Part shown: positions 12,531-25,633 of the stretch, in pieces
Numbering within the stretch: position 1 is the first letter of the stretch
How the letters are laid out: the number at the start of each line of letters is the position of its first letter
Assembly (NCBI RefSeq): GCF_029867415.1
Contig: NC_081181.1
Span: forward strand, 120,543,183-120,607,182
Direction: 5' to 3'
DNA: 64,000 nt
Origin: Vicia villosa
Taxonomy: Eukaryota; Streptophyta; Magnoliopsida; Fabales; Fabaceae
The notes under the pieces: generated by a model
The model's input: the letters and a program-made list of their open reading frames with translations, nothing else
Databases searched by the model: none
Told to the model about the DNA's origin: nothing
Translations under genes and position numbers: made by a program

Positions 12531-15036
12531 TTAATCTCTTTCTTTCTTAATTTTAGTAATTATTATTAGTTATTATTATTATTAATTATTGAGCTAATTT
12601 ATTTATTAAAAAAATAAATTAGCTTTCAATGGTAACCTACACACGATTTTATTTTTGTATGTATTTGTTTAAACATTAAAATATATCAAATCATAACTTA
12701 TTATTTTTTAAATGGAAAGACATACTTAAAGTAAATTATTTCTTTCTCATTAATTATTATCCAGTTTAATTAGTACATATAAACTTTACCGCGCATCAAT
12801 AGTAAATTCCATCTTATTAAATAAAATGTAAAAAAATAATATACAATAATTATATCCATATATTTTATTTATTTGTGATACACTTTTTAAAATATATCTA
12901 ATATATTAACTATAATTACGAATACTTTTAAACTACAATAAAAATGTAAGATGATATGACAAATATGAACTTATTGATATAAAAATAATAATTAAAAAGA
13001 ATCATAATTAAAAGTGATTTTATGAATTTATTTAAAAAGTATCCTGACGGGTACTGTCATACAATCTATTATCTGTTATAATATATAAAAACTAAAGTAA
13101 GTGAAAATTGATAATGCCGTATTAGATTTTTTATTTTAATTATTGTTATAAATATAGTTGTTCCAATGTTCAAATAAATAGGAATATATTTTATGTATTT
13201 AATACAAAAAATTACACCTTTTAAATTGATTACAAAATCAATCACCATTATTATAAAGTTAAATAATATTTATTGATTTTTATTATTATTAATGTATCTC
13301 ATCAAAACAATTCTTAGGAGTTAAAAATGAAATAAATTTCATTTACGTGTTTTTTATCATCCTAAAGTTATATAAGTGGATTTATATATATTTTTTAAAA
13401 TTATGTTTAAAATATGTCAATAATTCATGAAGTTAAAGGCTAATGGCACAGACATATACGGATAAATGACTATTTAATTATCATAGCTATTAAAACTCAT
13501 GTTTTTAACTTTTCAACATAAAATCAATTTTTCGTTGCTCAATGCAATTAATCTATTATTAATATATAAAAGTAATAGTACTTGGAAATTCCAGTAAAAG
13601 CCTTCTGATAAATGAACTGAAACTCAGACTCTAATTTTTTGTTGATTATTTATTTTTCCTAATTTATTATTTTTTGGCTTCAAATTCAAATCTACACGTT
13701 AAATGGTTAAACCCTGAAATTTATTTCATCATTGAATGGATACGTTTTCTATGTGTTTGAAAAAATCAATTCCTCCACTACCCAAAAAAATAAATTACTT
13801 GTGCCCTTTCAATTTTCTATATATCACAACCAACAATGGCAAACCAGTATTCACTTTCTTATTTACAGGTTTGAAGTTTCTTCTCCATTTTGGTTTTCTA
13901 TTAATTTGACTGATTTGGTATTTTCCAAGTGAAATTTGTTTTCTTCTTGCAGCTATTTAAGCATTCCCATGGCTCGCCCTACCGATTCTGTGAAGGACAT
14001 CAAAGGATTTGTGGAAGATTGCAGTTAGTTGTAAGCATATATGGTCTGTAACAATTTTTCCAACAAAGAACGTTTTAGTTGATTCGAAGGTGGTATTTCG
14101 TTCCCAAATTCTATTGTTTTTGTCTTACACACTGTGTTCTACCTTATTACTAACAAATATTATTTCTGTTTTTTTAAGCATGATATGATTCAAACGATTG
14201 AACCTACTTATTTGGTTTTCAAATTCAAGTCCGAACTATCAGCTGGAAGTTCTTATATCATGCAGAATTTCAAAGTTTCGAAAAAGGACTTCTCTTTTAA
14301 GTCGACGAATCATTCTTACAAATTGGTTTTATGTGGATCAACTTCTGTCAAGAAATCAGACCTTCCTGACATTCCTGCTTATTACCTTAACCTTCTTGGA
14401 GTGGATGCCATAGTTGAAGGAAGGTTTCAGTCTAATGTTTTGGTTGGTAAGTTAATTATATTCTTTGTGATAGATTTCTGAATTTTATGTAATATTATTT
14501 ATTCCCTGAACATGTTTTTGTTTTTTAGATATCCTTGGAGGTATTATTGAGATTTCTCAATCTCAAATAAATGGTGACAACAACAAGAACAAAGTTGTTT
14601 TTACCATTGTTGTTTTTGTATGCATGTACTGCCGACTCAGGCTCCACCATTCTTGATGATCAGGTAGGAAGAGCTTTTGTTGCGGCAAACTGTAAGGCTT
14701 CCTTCTATAAGGAAGCCTTTTATGTGAGAGGTGCACACATATGCTTGATTGGATCATCCTTCTTTTATGTGAGAGGTGCACACATATGCTTGAATGGATC
14801 ATTTTTCAAATACATGGTCTTTAAACACATATCTCTTTCTTTTAGTTAGTTGGTATTGGAAGTTACAATAATTGTAATCCTTCATTGTACATAATATATT
14901 TAATTACTTGAATATTATCATCATTACGTTTTTTTTTTCACTTTAACTTAACATTATACCAAATATATTTATACCATAATTATTAATTACATAATATTAA
15001 CCACAAATTAGAACATAAAATAATAATGTTCAAAAT
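12531..15036. repeat. Tandem-repeat monomer 6 (subtype A)
   Basis: Last of the near-identical 2506-bp copies. The first difference noticed lies close to its end: at about 15021 it reads AAATAATAATG, where monomers 1-5 read AAATTATAATG. The new base is shared with the B monomers downstream. Confidence 0.94.
13969..14656 (+). pseudogene. RPA1-like / DUF223 gene fragment, monomer 6
   Basis: Copy with no difference noticed from the first; the middle exon is open at about 14179-14446. Confidence 0.72.
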
Positions 15037-16475
15037 TTAATCTCTTTCTTTCTTAATTTTAGTAATTATTATTAGTTATTATTATTATTAATTATTGAGC
15101 TAATTTATTTATTAAAAAAATAAATTAGCTTTCAATGGTAACCTACACACGATTTTATTTTTGTATGTATTTGTTTAAACATTAAAATATATCAAATCAT
15201 AACTTATTATTTTTTAAATGGAAAGACATACTTAAAGTAAATTATTTCTTTCTCATTAATTATTATCCAGTTTAATTAGTACATATAAACTTTACCGCGC
15301 ATCAATAGTAAATTCCATCTTATTAAATAAAATGTAAAAAAATAATATACAATAATTATATCCATATATTTTATTTATTTGTGATACACTTTTTAAAATA
15401 TATCTAATATATTAACTATAATTACGAATACTTTTAAACTACAATAAAAATGTAAGATGATATGACAAATATGAACTTATTGATATAAAAATAATAATTA
15501 AAAAGAATCATAATTAAAAGTGATTTTATGAATTTATTTAAAAAGTATCCTGACGGGTACTGTCATACAATCTATTATCTGTTATAATATATAAAAACTA
15601 AAGTAAGTGAAAATTGATAATGCCGTATTAGATTTTTTATTTTAATTATTGTTATAAATATAGTTGTTTCCAATGTTCAAATAAATAGGAATATATTTTA
15701 TGTATTTAATACAAAAAATTACACCTTTTAAATTGATTACAAAATCAATCACCATTATTATAAAGTTAAATAATATTTATTGATTATTATTATTATTAAT
15801 GTATCTCATCAAAACAATTCTTAGGAGTTAAAAATGAAATAAATTTCATTTACGTGTTTTTTATCATCCTAAAGTTATATAAGTGGATTTATATATATTT
15901 TTTAAAATTATGTTTAAAATATGTCAATAATTCATGAAGTTAAAGGCTAATGGCACAGACATACACGGGTAAATGACTATTTAATTATCATAGCTATTAA
16001 AACTCATGTTTTTAACTTTTCAACATAAAATCAATTTTTCGTTTCTCAATGCAATTAATCTATTATTAATATATAAAAGTAATAGTACTTGGAAATTCTA
16101 GTAAAAGCCTTCTGATAAATGAACTAAAACTCAGACTCTAATTTTTTGTTGATTATTTATTTTTCCTAATTCATTATTTTTTGGCTTCAAATTCAAATCT
16201 ACACGTTAAATGGTTAAACCCTAAAATTTATTTCATCATTGAATGGATACGTTTTCTATGCGTTTGAAAAAATCAATTCCTCCACTACCCAAAAAAATAA
16301 ATTACTTGTGCCCTTTCAATTTTCTATATATCACAACCAACAATGGCACACCAGTATTCACTTTCTCTTTTACAGGTTTGAAGTTTCTTCTCCATTTTTG
16401 TTTTCTATTAATTTGTACGATTTGGTATTTTCCAAGTGAAATCTGTTTTCTTCTTGCAGCTATTTAAGCATTCCC

Positions 16476-17075
16476 ATGGCTCGCCCTACCGATTCTGTGA
16501 AGGACATCAAAGGATTTGTGGAAGATTTCAGTTAGTTGTAAGCATATATGGTCTGTAACAAGTTCTTCCAACAAAGAACGTTTTAGTTGATTCGAAGGTG
16601 GTATTTTGTTCCCAAATTCTATTGTTTTTTTCTTACACACTGTGTTCTGCCTTAATACTAACAAATATTATTTCTGTTTTTTTAAGCATGATATGAATCA
16701 AGCGATTGTACCTACTTATTTTGTTTTTAAATTCAAGTCCGAACTATCAGCTGGAAGTTCTAATATCATGTAGAATTTCAAAGTTTCGAAAAACGACTTC
16801 TATTTTAAGTCGACGAACCATTCTTACAAATTGGTTTTATGTGGATCAACTTCTGTTAAGAAATCACACCTTCCTGACATTCCTGCTTATTACCTTAACC
16901 TTCTTGGATTGGATGCCATAGTTGAAGGAAGGTTTCAGTCTAATGTTTTGGTTGGTAAGTTAATTGTATTCTTTGTGATAGATTTCTGAATTTTATGTAA
17001 TATTATTTATTCCCTGAACATGTTTTGTTTTTTAGATATCTTTGGAGGTATTATTGAGATTTCTCAATCTCAAAT
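16476..17075 (+). pseudogene. RPA1-like / DUF223 gene fragment, monomer 7, split by a retrotransposon
   Basis: Diverged copy. The middle exon has its own nonsense codon (ATGTAGAAT at about 16768, where the other copies have ATGCAGAAT). The family-typical GGATTG is retained at the place where B copies have TGATTG. The last exon is interrupted after 17075; its remainder lies at 25546-25633 beyond the inserted element. Confidence 0.68.
17071..17075. other. Target-site duplication CAAAT (left)
   Basis: Matches 25541-25545; in empty monomers the single CAAAT sits at unit position 2034-2038. Confidence 0.95.
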
Positions 17076-19527
17076 TGTAACACCCCATACATAACTGACT
17101 AGTATATTATGCATGAAACGTTAAAATTGATATTGAGTACATACAAAAGCTAAGGATACAAGATGATCCATTTAGAATACAACATGAAATAATAATAATA
17201 ATTACAAAACATGTGTCTTCAATGGATCTTGCACGGCGGAAAATGAGATCTGACGAGGTCTCTGAGCCATCACCACTTCCAAGTCTTCAGTCCAAACCTG
17301 CTACTGACCAAACACTACTAAACTGCACCTGAAAAAATATAAGTTGATTGGGGTGAGATTACTAAATCTCAGTGAGTCCTCCTATCCTATGGGTCCACTC
17401 GGTTCTACAGGGTACATGCATCAACAAACCGAATCCACCATTGATCCGGGGTTATCCTCACATCCGGTACAAGTACGGAGAAAACACATGAATCGTCCAC
17501 CATAGGAGTCATCATATCACAAGTATACAAATAGTATAACAAACACGTATGCCAAGACCCATACCCGTGTATGGGGAATCCAGAAGTACGTTAATACCAC
17601 TAGACTAGGTTACTAACACACCCTCGGTGGGTTCACCCATGCCTATTTGTCAAGAGACTTGCACAAGCACCCTGCAAGAATGGTTAAACGGGTTCGCACA
17701 AGCCTACATGGCTGCGAGGTGACCTTGCCTAAGAGGCGACACCGTCCCATTTACCATCTATACGCACGTGGTGTTAACGGCAAGTGCAACACGCAGTCTC
17801 GACGCATGAGCCCATCCGGGTAGGAACATAATGATGTAGCCTACATGGCATCATTAGATATGGTTTACCTGTTATGTGTAGGCTTACTTAGCCGCATAAC
17901 GCCATCATACCGAGCACGCAAGTGTGTTAACGGCAAGTGAGTAAAATCCCGTACGGAAACTCACGAGCACACTGCAACGGTAGTTCAGGTATGTGCCTCT
18001 AGGATCCATGATCAGGGCAGTCCCACGGACAACTCAAGGACCCACGGTCCGAATCGTAACCTAGTACCTGGTCTACTTTGATTCAAGCATACACACGCAT
18101 AACAAGCGTTAATCCATACAATACAACCAAAGCCGATCGTTTAACCAAAACGACGGTGTCAACAGGATTTCATGCACATCACATAATTGCATATCATCTC
18201 AAACATGGATATCACATTCATAATAAGCATTAGATAATAAATGCCACACATAACATGAGAATTATTGGTCAAATGGTAAAGGCATAAGTTCTCATACTAA
18301 TTCATTGATTCACTAAGTGGGGCTCCACTATTATTAAATCAAACATTCTGGTTTGGGGACCAATTTTATTAGAAAGTACATGTCGCTAGCTTTCCAACGA
18401 TATAAAATTTGCGCAATTCCGATACCCGAGCCGAAAGTTACGAATTTCCGAAGTTTGCTGATTTTTCCCCTTGCGCCCAGGGTAACCGATTACCCAAACT
18501 CAGTAACCGATTACTGGCACTAAAAACAGTCCAAAATTGCATTTTTAACAGAGTAATCGGTTACCCAAAGACCCGTAACCGAATACCCTGTAGCAGAATC
18601 AATTTTCTGTGTTTTAAAAGCTCTAAACCAGTTCCAAACACCCTATAATTGATCCCTTACACTTGTATAACAGTCCAAACGAAATTGTATCACACAAATG
18701 CAATTAGAAACATCAGCATGCAAAGATTAGAGCAAAGTAAACAGATTTAGCATCATATGAACACATTTAGGAACATCAACATACAAGTTTCATATAACAT
18801 GTTTTATCATCACAAGTTCATGGATTATTCTCACAAAATCCCTAACCCCAATTATAACCCTAACATGCAAATTCCCCAAGCCACTATCTAAGGACTCACC
18901 TTGGATTTAATGGAGGTTAAGATCATGCTCTTTGCTGCCATTGAACTCCCACCATAGTCAAAGTTCCACTCCATCCTCATCAAACCCGTAATCACACTTT
19001 GACACACATACAGCATGGAGCTTCCAACTTCAAACTCGTTTTTCTCCATAAATAAACAAGATATTAGAACAAAATAATATACCAAATCGAAGATAATTCC
19101 GTGTAGAATCCAAATCTTCGAGAATCACCTGAATCGGAGTTGTGAGCAGAGAGTTATGGCAGTTTTAGTGAAGGCTGTCCATGGAATACGAAAATGGGAC
19201 TTGAGTTATGAGTTCTTCTTTTCTTCTTGGCTCTAATCTCTTTATTATCCAAAAGAGATGATTCTACAATAAGGACACATATTCCTTCATTCCAAACAAG
19301 TCTTTATGGCTCATGCATAATGTTAATTGTCTCAATTGCCCTCCAAATAAGTGAGATTTACCACTATGCCATTTGGTTAGGTTCTAACTAATCCACTAAC
19401 TTCTTATGGTCACACTTGGTATATGTATATTACTACTCATCCAAATGGAACAAGACTAATGTATCCTTTAATTTATCATTTTACCAATTAATGATAATTA
19501 CCGTTATTGGAGAGTCGGGGTATTACA
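17076..19527 (-). repeat. Left LTR (3' LTR in element orientation)
   Basis: Starts TGTAACACCCC and ends GGGTATTACA. It contains four copies of the dyad-like motif GTAACCGATTAC (18482, 18503, inverted at 18553, imperfect at 18575) and the conserved palindromic block at 17350-17376. Confidence 0.93.
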
Positions 19528-19542
19528 TTCTCCCCCCCCTTA
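19528..19542 (-). other. Polypurine tract
   Basis: On the minus strand AAGGGGGGGGAGAA lies directly against the 3' LTR (TGTAATACC). It is the expected plus-strand primer and agrees with the primer-binding site on orientation. Confidence 0.88.
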
Positions 19543-22500
19543 AATTGAATTCGTCCTCGAATTCTTTTTGATCACCACGCAAACAACGTGTCCAAAACTA
19601 TACCAACCAGGGAATGAAATGTTCCTTACATTTCTCTTCAGATAATCTCACTACTCTGTCTGAGGGTCATTCCATACGAAGAAGCATAATCCGCCAAAAC
19701 ACCTGTGTCCCACTATGCATGGTTAGGACCTTGACTCTCAAGCAACACGTCTATCCAGATACTTCGTCTTGACATATCTGGGGAAATATCCTTCCAAGGT
19801 CCTTGACCTTCACTGCTCTGCACTGAATCTCCAAAACTTCAAAAGCACTAATAATCCACTCAGGTCTTTGAATTACTTCCCGTTGAGGATTATTGCCACA
19901 ACGTCACTTATGCGATAACACTTCAAATTATTCTCCACTCGAGTCCATACAATGTCATTAGGTGATCTCCAAATTCCTTGGTCTTAACCTCTGGTTCCCA
20001 AAGTCTTAGGATAGTTGCCCCAAGCTTACCTTTACTTATACAATTGAATTTCCTTACTTTAACCCTTCCTCCAGTTTAGACATAACAACTGTCACTGCAA
20101 CCCACGAAGGTGTAATTATCTTGCAACTATAGCCTTGACATTCGACCACTTCGAACAAGATTCTACTGATAAGACGTGAAATTCAACAACTGACCTGTAA
20201 CCATTGTACCGGTCTTCCTGTACAATCATAGTACACAAGGCATAACCACAAAGAACTTGTGCCAACTGAATGTCCTCTCTAGCCTTCAACATTTCGACGG
20301 TCTGATACTCAGTCCAACCCTTGTGACTTGCAAGCTAAACTGATGACCTACGAACATCGGACTGCATGCCATCCATAAAAATGTATTCCCAAGCTGGTCC
20401 ATTGACAACACCTCTCGAGTTATGGTGATCCTTGAGAAACTAGAACGAACGAAACGCTGCTTCGACAATTTCCCTTAGGAAGATACTTTCATCCCAACAT
20501 AAAATCCTATAATTAGTCCGCCCGTTCCTACCCCAAGCTTATCTGGTCCTTCCTTTATCCGTTGCGCTACTCTGATTTCAACCAATCACAAATGTTGAAA
20601 TCCTCTGAGTCACGTTATATCCATAATTCACTTAGTTTCCATTAATACACAATAATCCCTATTCCACAGTTGTCCAATTACAACACGTGCCAGAACTCCA
20701 TATACATCCATCATCGACTACTACTCCTTGAAGTTGCGTACTCCCCAAAATCAAGCTTCTACTTACTCTGCCATTCCATATAGTTCATCTACCACAACTT
20801 AGGTACACGTTTCATCCTCAGGACATTGAAACCAAATACTCACTGACTTAGAGGTTCTTCCCTGTCACTGATTTCCACAGCGTACAACTGCTAGGTTTTT
20901 TCCATTCCAACAAATCTTTGTTGCTCAACCGGTATGTCGAACCCTTTACTACGTACTGCAGCTCATGATAACTCTAGCAGTCCTACATAACTTTTACCCA
21001 ACCATACACCTTTATTCTCTTAGTGTAGTATCACCTCTGATAACTCGTGCGACTTACTGATATAACAACACTCCCATAACCATACTCCATTCATACAGTC
21101 ATCTAATGTTTGTTCCACCTCTGAACTAAACTGACTTCCTCAGCGGCTGCATCCTTTATTGCAGTGCTTCTAACAATCAGTGTAGCCATAATGCGAGAAA
21201 TTGCACTTTGTACTTCGAACATCTCTCTTATAAACTCTTTAGCAGTTCTCAAACCCAAATGTCCATGCTTTACCAAGATTAACTCTTCTCCACTCAGAGT
21301 ATCTAGCAATACCTTACCAGACACATCACACATCGAGCCGATCCAAGATACAATTCACATATCCCATCACCGGTCGCCAATGGTACATGATAGTCACTCA
21401 CCATGCTGACCAGGATATCATGACCGCACATGAGTCCCACCCTAGACACTCATGCAAAATTTCCAACTTAACACTTCATGAAACGAGAACATCTGCAAGG
21501 TATAATCTGACTCTAACTTGTGCGAGCATGATCATTCAGAGTCTCTATAAGCATAGTATCGGATCTTGACCCGTCCCACCATCGCTTGTCTAGTTATTCC
21601 TCCACTATCGAGCGCGACGTATGGATCCTTATCCCACATACCTTATGAGAGTCTGGATCTGTGTCTCACGAGTGCCAAATCAGAATTCTACCTTGAGCTT
21701 CAGATCACCTTTGTCCCACACATGTCGGAAAAAGGATGACTCACGCATCTTGTGCACGATAGCGATACTGTGGCATTATACCCGTCTGGTAGTACCAACA
21801 TGGTGGTCCAACTCCGAGGCCATGTACTCAGGTAACCTACCTCAGTGGCGTATAATGATCCCCACGCGTATCCTATAGTTGCAACCGACAAGTGTCTGAA
21901 CAGGCCTCCAATAGGTTCGTCGTTCCTCAAGTCCTTAGAATCACACTCCTCAGGATGCTAAAACCTGAGAGTACTACACATCAAGGTTTACTTACTCAGA
22001 AAGCCAAAACGCCAAGCACGAAGATTTGAAGTTCAACTTCGGGTTACCATGCAGTGCGGGTACCCACTCGTCCCACGCATGCATGAGATTCCAAGGATAA
22101 TTCCGTCCAGATAGGAATACTATGGTTCCTAACAACCAACGCAACTGCGATCATCCTATTGACGTTCCAGATAGATCTTAGTTCTTACTCGCCTGAACAC
22201 CCAACGCCAAGCGTAGTTCTATGGCCTCACTCGGGGTCAGACGAACAACAACTAACAAGAACTTAGGTCACTGCATTTCACGCTTCTACATCATTTCATA
22301 TTCCATCTAGCATAGTTCTAGAACTTAAATATAAAATGATAAGAACAGAAATACATATCCTCTTCTATCGACCGGGTACTCAAGCCTTACCCAATCGTAA
22401 GCTACCACACTCGTACATTCCACCAACCCTTACTAGGAAACTACTCTCGCTTAGGTACACCAAGCTGATTTAGAATCTAATACTTCACCCATCCAATTAT

Positions 22501-23076
22501 TGTCCGTACCAGCGCAATCAGAATGGTCCGACTTCTGTGTCTGCACTTCCAAAGTTTATTCTATCCTATCAGCTCACCAGTCATACTTAACACCGGCAAC
22601 ATTATCAGCACTGAATCCTACTAATTCTCAGCTCAACACCTTCGGAGGATCCCACTTACAAGGCTCCTACTCAATCCTATTTGGATTTCCCTTGCTATTA
22701 CCAAGACTTAGAGAAAGCTTCACTTCGTCCATTTAAAATCCTGGGAATTCTAGTTGTCTCGATCCACATCTTTGCGTCAAACGCTCCTCTTAAGTCTGAC
22801 AACTCCAATATCCCTTCTACTTACGTCATCCAATAAATCTAGCTTCCATATACAATTCACCACCCAACTAATCCTTGCTACTTGGGTTCACGACACTTAC
22901 AGGTTTACGAGTCCTCGTGGCGGCTCTGCCGTAATTCTACTGTCTCACACTCAGTCGATGAGTTGATCAAGTTCAACAACTGAATGAGATTTCAGTAAAA
23001 TCAGGCTAGCAACGCACACTTGAGAGGAGGAAAAAGAATTGCTAGTGATGTCTGATGGCTCGGCCGAGAATGACCT
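19543..23076 (-). other. Element interior without recognisable genes
   Basis: About 3.5 kb, noticeably less AT-rich than the surrounding satellite. Only short reading frames occur (for example 76 codons at 21103-21333 minus), and none shows motifs of gag, protease, RT, RNase H or integrase that I can recognise. Just before the polypurine tract (19545-19565, minus) the sequence resembles the 3' end of plant Ty3/gypsy pol genes (…FEDEFNL in one frame), a possible relic of an autonomous ancestor. Confidence 0.6.
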
Positions 23077-23088
23077 GCTCTGATACCA
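23077..23088 (-). other. Primer-binding site, initiator tRNA-Met type
   Basis: On the minus strand the LTR end TGTTACA is followed after two bases by TGGTATCAGAGC, the usual complement of the 3' end of initiator methionine tRNA in plant LTR elements. This fixes the element's orientation. Confidence 0.9.
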
Positions 23089-23090
23089 AC

Positions 23091-25540
23091 TGTAACACCC
23101 CATACATAACTGACTAGTATATTATGCATGAAACGTTAAAATTGATATTGAGTACATACAAAAACTAAGGATACAAGATGATCCATTTAGAATACAACAT
23201 GAAATAATAATAATAATTACAAAACATGTGTCTTCAATGGATCTTGCACAGCGAAAAATGAGATCTGACGAGGTCTCTGAGCCATCACCACTTCCAAGTC
23301 TTCAGTCCAAACCTGCTACTGACCAAACACTACTAAACTGCACCTGAAAAAATATAAGTTGATTGGGGTGAGATTACTAAATCTCAGTGAGTCCTCCTAT
23401 CCTATGGGTCCACTCGGTTCTACAGGGTACATGCATCAACAAACCGAATCCACCATTGATCCGGGGTTATCCTCACATCCAGTACAAGTACGGAGAAAAC
23501 ACATGAATCGTCCACCATAGGAGTCATCATATCACAAGTATACAAATAGTATAACAAACACGTATGCCAAGACCCATACCCGTGTATGGGGAATCCAGAA
23601 GTACGTTAATACCACTAGACTAGGTTACTAACACACCCTCGGTGGGTTCACCCATGCCTATTTGTCAAGAGACTTGCACAAGCACCCTGCAAGAATGGTT
23701 AAACGGGTTCACACAAGCCTACATGGCTGCGAGGTGACCTTGCCTAAGAGGCGACACCGTCCCATTTACCATCTATACGCACGTGGTGTTAACGGCAAGT
23801 GCAACACGCCGTCTCGACGCATGAGCCCATCCGGGTAGGAACATAATGATGTAGCCTACATGGCATCATAAGAGATGGTTTACCTGTTATGCGTAGGCTT
23901 ACTTAGCCGCATAACGCCATCATACCGAGCACGCAAGTGTGTTAACGGAAAGTGAGTAAAATCCCGCACGGAAACTCACGAGCACACTGCAACGGTAGTT
24001 CAGGTATGTGCCTCTAGGATCCATGATCAGGGAAGTCCCACGGACAACTCTAGGACCCACGGTCTGAATCGTAACCTAGTACCTGGTCTACTTCGATTCA
24101 AGCATACACACGCATAACAAGCGTTAATCCATACAATACAACCAAAGCCGATCGTTTAACCAAAACGACGGTGTCAACAAGATTTCATGCACATCACATA
24201 ATTGCATATCATCTCAAACATGGATATCACATTCATAATAAGCATTAGATAATAAATGCCACACATAACATGAGAATTATTGGTCAAATGGTAAAGGCAT
24301 AAGTTCTCATACTAATTCATTGATTCACTAAGTGGGGCTCCACTATTATTAAATCAAACATTCTGATTTGGGGACCAATTTTATTAGAAAGTACACGTCG
24401 CTAGCTTTCCAACAATATAAAATTTGCGCAATTCCGATACCCGAGCCGAAAGTTACGAATTTCCGAAGTTTGCTGATTTTTCCCCTATGCCCAGGGTAAC
24501 CGATTACCCAAACTCAGTAACCGATTACTGGCACTAAAAACAGTCCCAAATTGCATTTTTAACAGAGTAATCGGTTACCCAAAGACCCGTAACCGAATAC
24601 CCTGTAGCAGAATCAATTTTCTGCGTTTTAAAAGCTCTAAACCAGTTCCAAACACCCTATAATTGATCCCTTACACTTTTATAACAGTCCAAACGAAATT
24701 GTATCACACAAATGCAATTAGAAACATCAGCATGCAAAGATTAGAGCAAAGTAAACAGATTTAGCATCATATGAACACATTTAGGAACATCAACATACAA
24801 GTTTCATATAACATGTTTTATCATCACAAGTTCATGGATTATTCTCACAAAATCCCTAACCCCAATTATAACCCTAACATGCAAATTCCCCAAGCCACTA
24901 TCTAAGGACTCACCTTGGATTTAATGGAGGTTAAGATCATGCTCTTTGCTGCCATTGAACTCCCACCATAGTCAAAGTTCCACTCCATCCTCATCAAACC
25001 CGTAATCACACTTAGACACACATACAGCATGGAGCTTCCAACTTCAAACTCGTTTTTCTCCACAAATAAACAAGCTATTAGAACAAATAATATACCAAAT
25101 CAAAGATAATTCCGTGTAGAATCCAAATCTTCGAGAATCACCTGAATCGGAGTTGTGAGCAGAGAGTTATGGCACTTTTAGTGAAGGCTGTCCATGGAAT
25201 ACGAAAATGGGACTTGAGTTATGAGTTCTTCTTTTCTTCTTGGCTCTAATCTCTTTATTATCCAAAAGAAATGATTCTACAATAAGGACACATATTCCTT
25301 CATTCCAAACAAGTCTTTATGGCTCATGCATAATGTTAATTGTCTCAATTGCCCTCCAACTAAGTGAGATTTACCACTATGCCATTTGGTTAGGTTCTAA
25401 CTAATCCACTAACTTCTTATGGTCACACTTGGTATATGTATATTACTACTCATCCAAATGGAACAAGACTAATGTATCCTTTAATTTATCATTTTACCAA
25501 TTAATGATAATTACCGTTGTTGGAGAGTCGGGGTATTACA
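23091..25540 (-). repeat. Right LTR (5' LTR in element orientation)
   Basis: Pairs with 17076-19527. On the minus strand it should carry the promoter; a TATA-like TTATAAAAG lies at 24676-24684 on that strand and is altered in the other LTR, so this promoter call is tentative. Confidence 0.93.
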
Positions 25541-25545
25541 CAAAT
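25541..25545. other. Target-site duplication CAAAT (right)
   Basis: Second copy of the 5-bp duplication flanking the element at 17076-25540. Confidence 0.95.
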
Positions 25546-25633
25546 AAATGGTGACAACAACAAGAACAAAGTTGTTTTTACCATTGTTGTTTTTGTATGC
25601 ATGTACTGCCGACTCAGGCTCCACCATTCTTGA
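25546..25633 (+). pseudogene. RPA1-like fragment, monomer 7, last exon remainder
   Basis: Continuation of the copy at 16476-17075 after the retrotransposon; it reads NGDNNKNKVVFTIVV and then the same TGA stop as the other monomers. Confidence 0.65.

Larger units (their letters stand above)
15037..17075. repeat. Tandem-repeat monomer 7, left part (A/B mosaic)
   Basis: The first ~620 bp match subtype A. From an extra T at about 15667 onward, substitutions appear that are typical of subtype B (ACACGGGTAAATG near 15963, CGTTTG at 16261, GGCACACCAG near 16345). It still lacks the ~30-bp and ~29-bp insertions found in B monomers. It is interrupted after 17075 by a retrotransposon and continues at 25546. 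Confidence 0.92.
17076..25540 (-). mobile_element. Non-autonomous LTR retrotransposon (probably Tekay/chromovirus-derived, LARD-like)
   Basis: 8465-bp element bounded by TG...CA LTRs of 2452 and 2450 bp and a perfect 5-bp target duplication CAAAT (17071-17075 and 25541-25545). Orientation is minus: the primer site lies beside the right LTR and the purine tract beside the left one. The 3.56-kb interior has no recognisable gag, protease, RT or integrase on either strand, so movement would depend on proteins from another element. LTRs differ at about 34 sites by eye (~1.3%). Lineage is inferred from the iMet-type primer site and the overall LTR style (TGTAATACCCCG...), not from protein domains. 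Confidence 0.9.

Noticed and set aside
1..17075. CRISPR-like array because of regular repetition
   Set aside because: The unit is 2.5 kb and contiguous, without short direct repeats separated by unique spacers; the sequence is eukaryotic.
21103..21333. A 76-codon minus-strand frame in the interior of the first element as a gag or pol remnant
   Set aside because: No zinc knuckle, protease, RT or integrase motif is visible; the length is within chance for this less AT-rich stretch.
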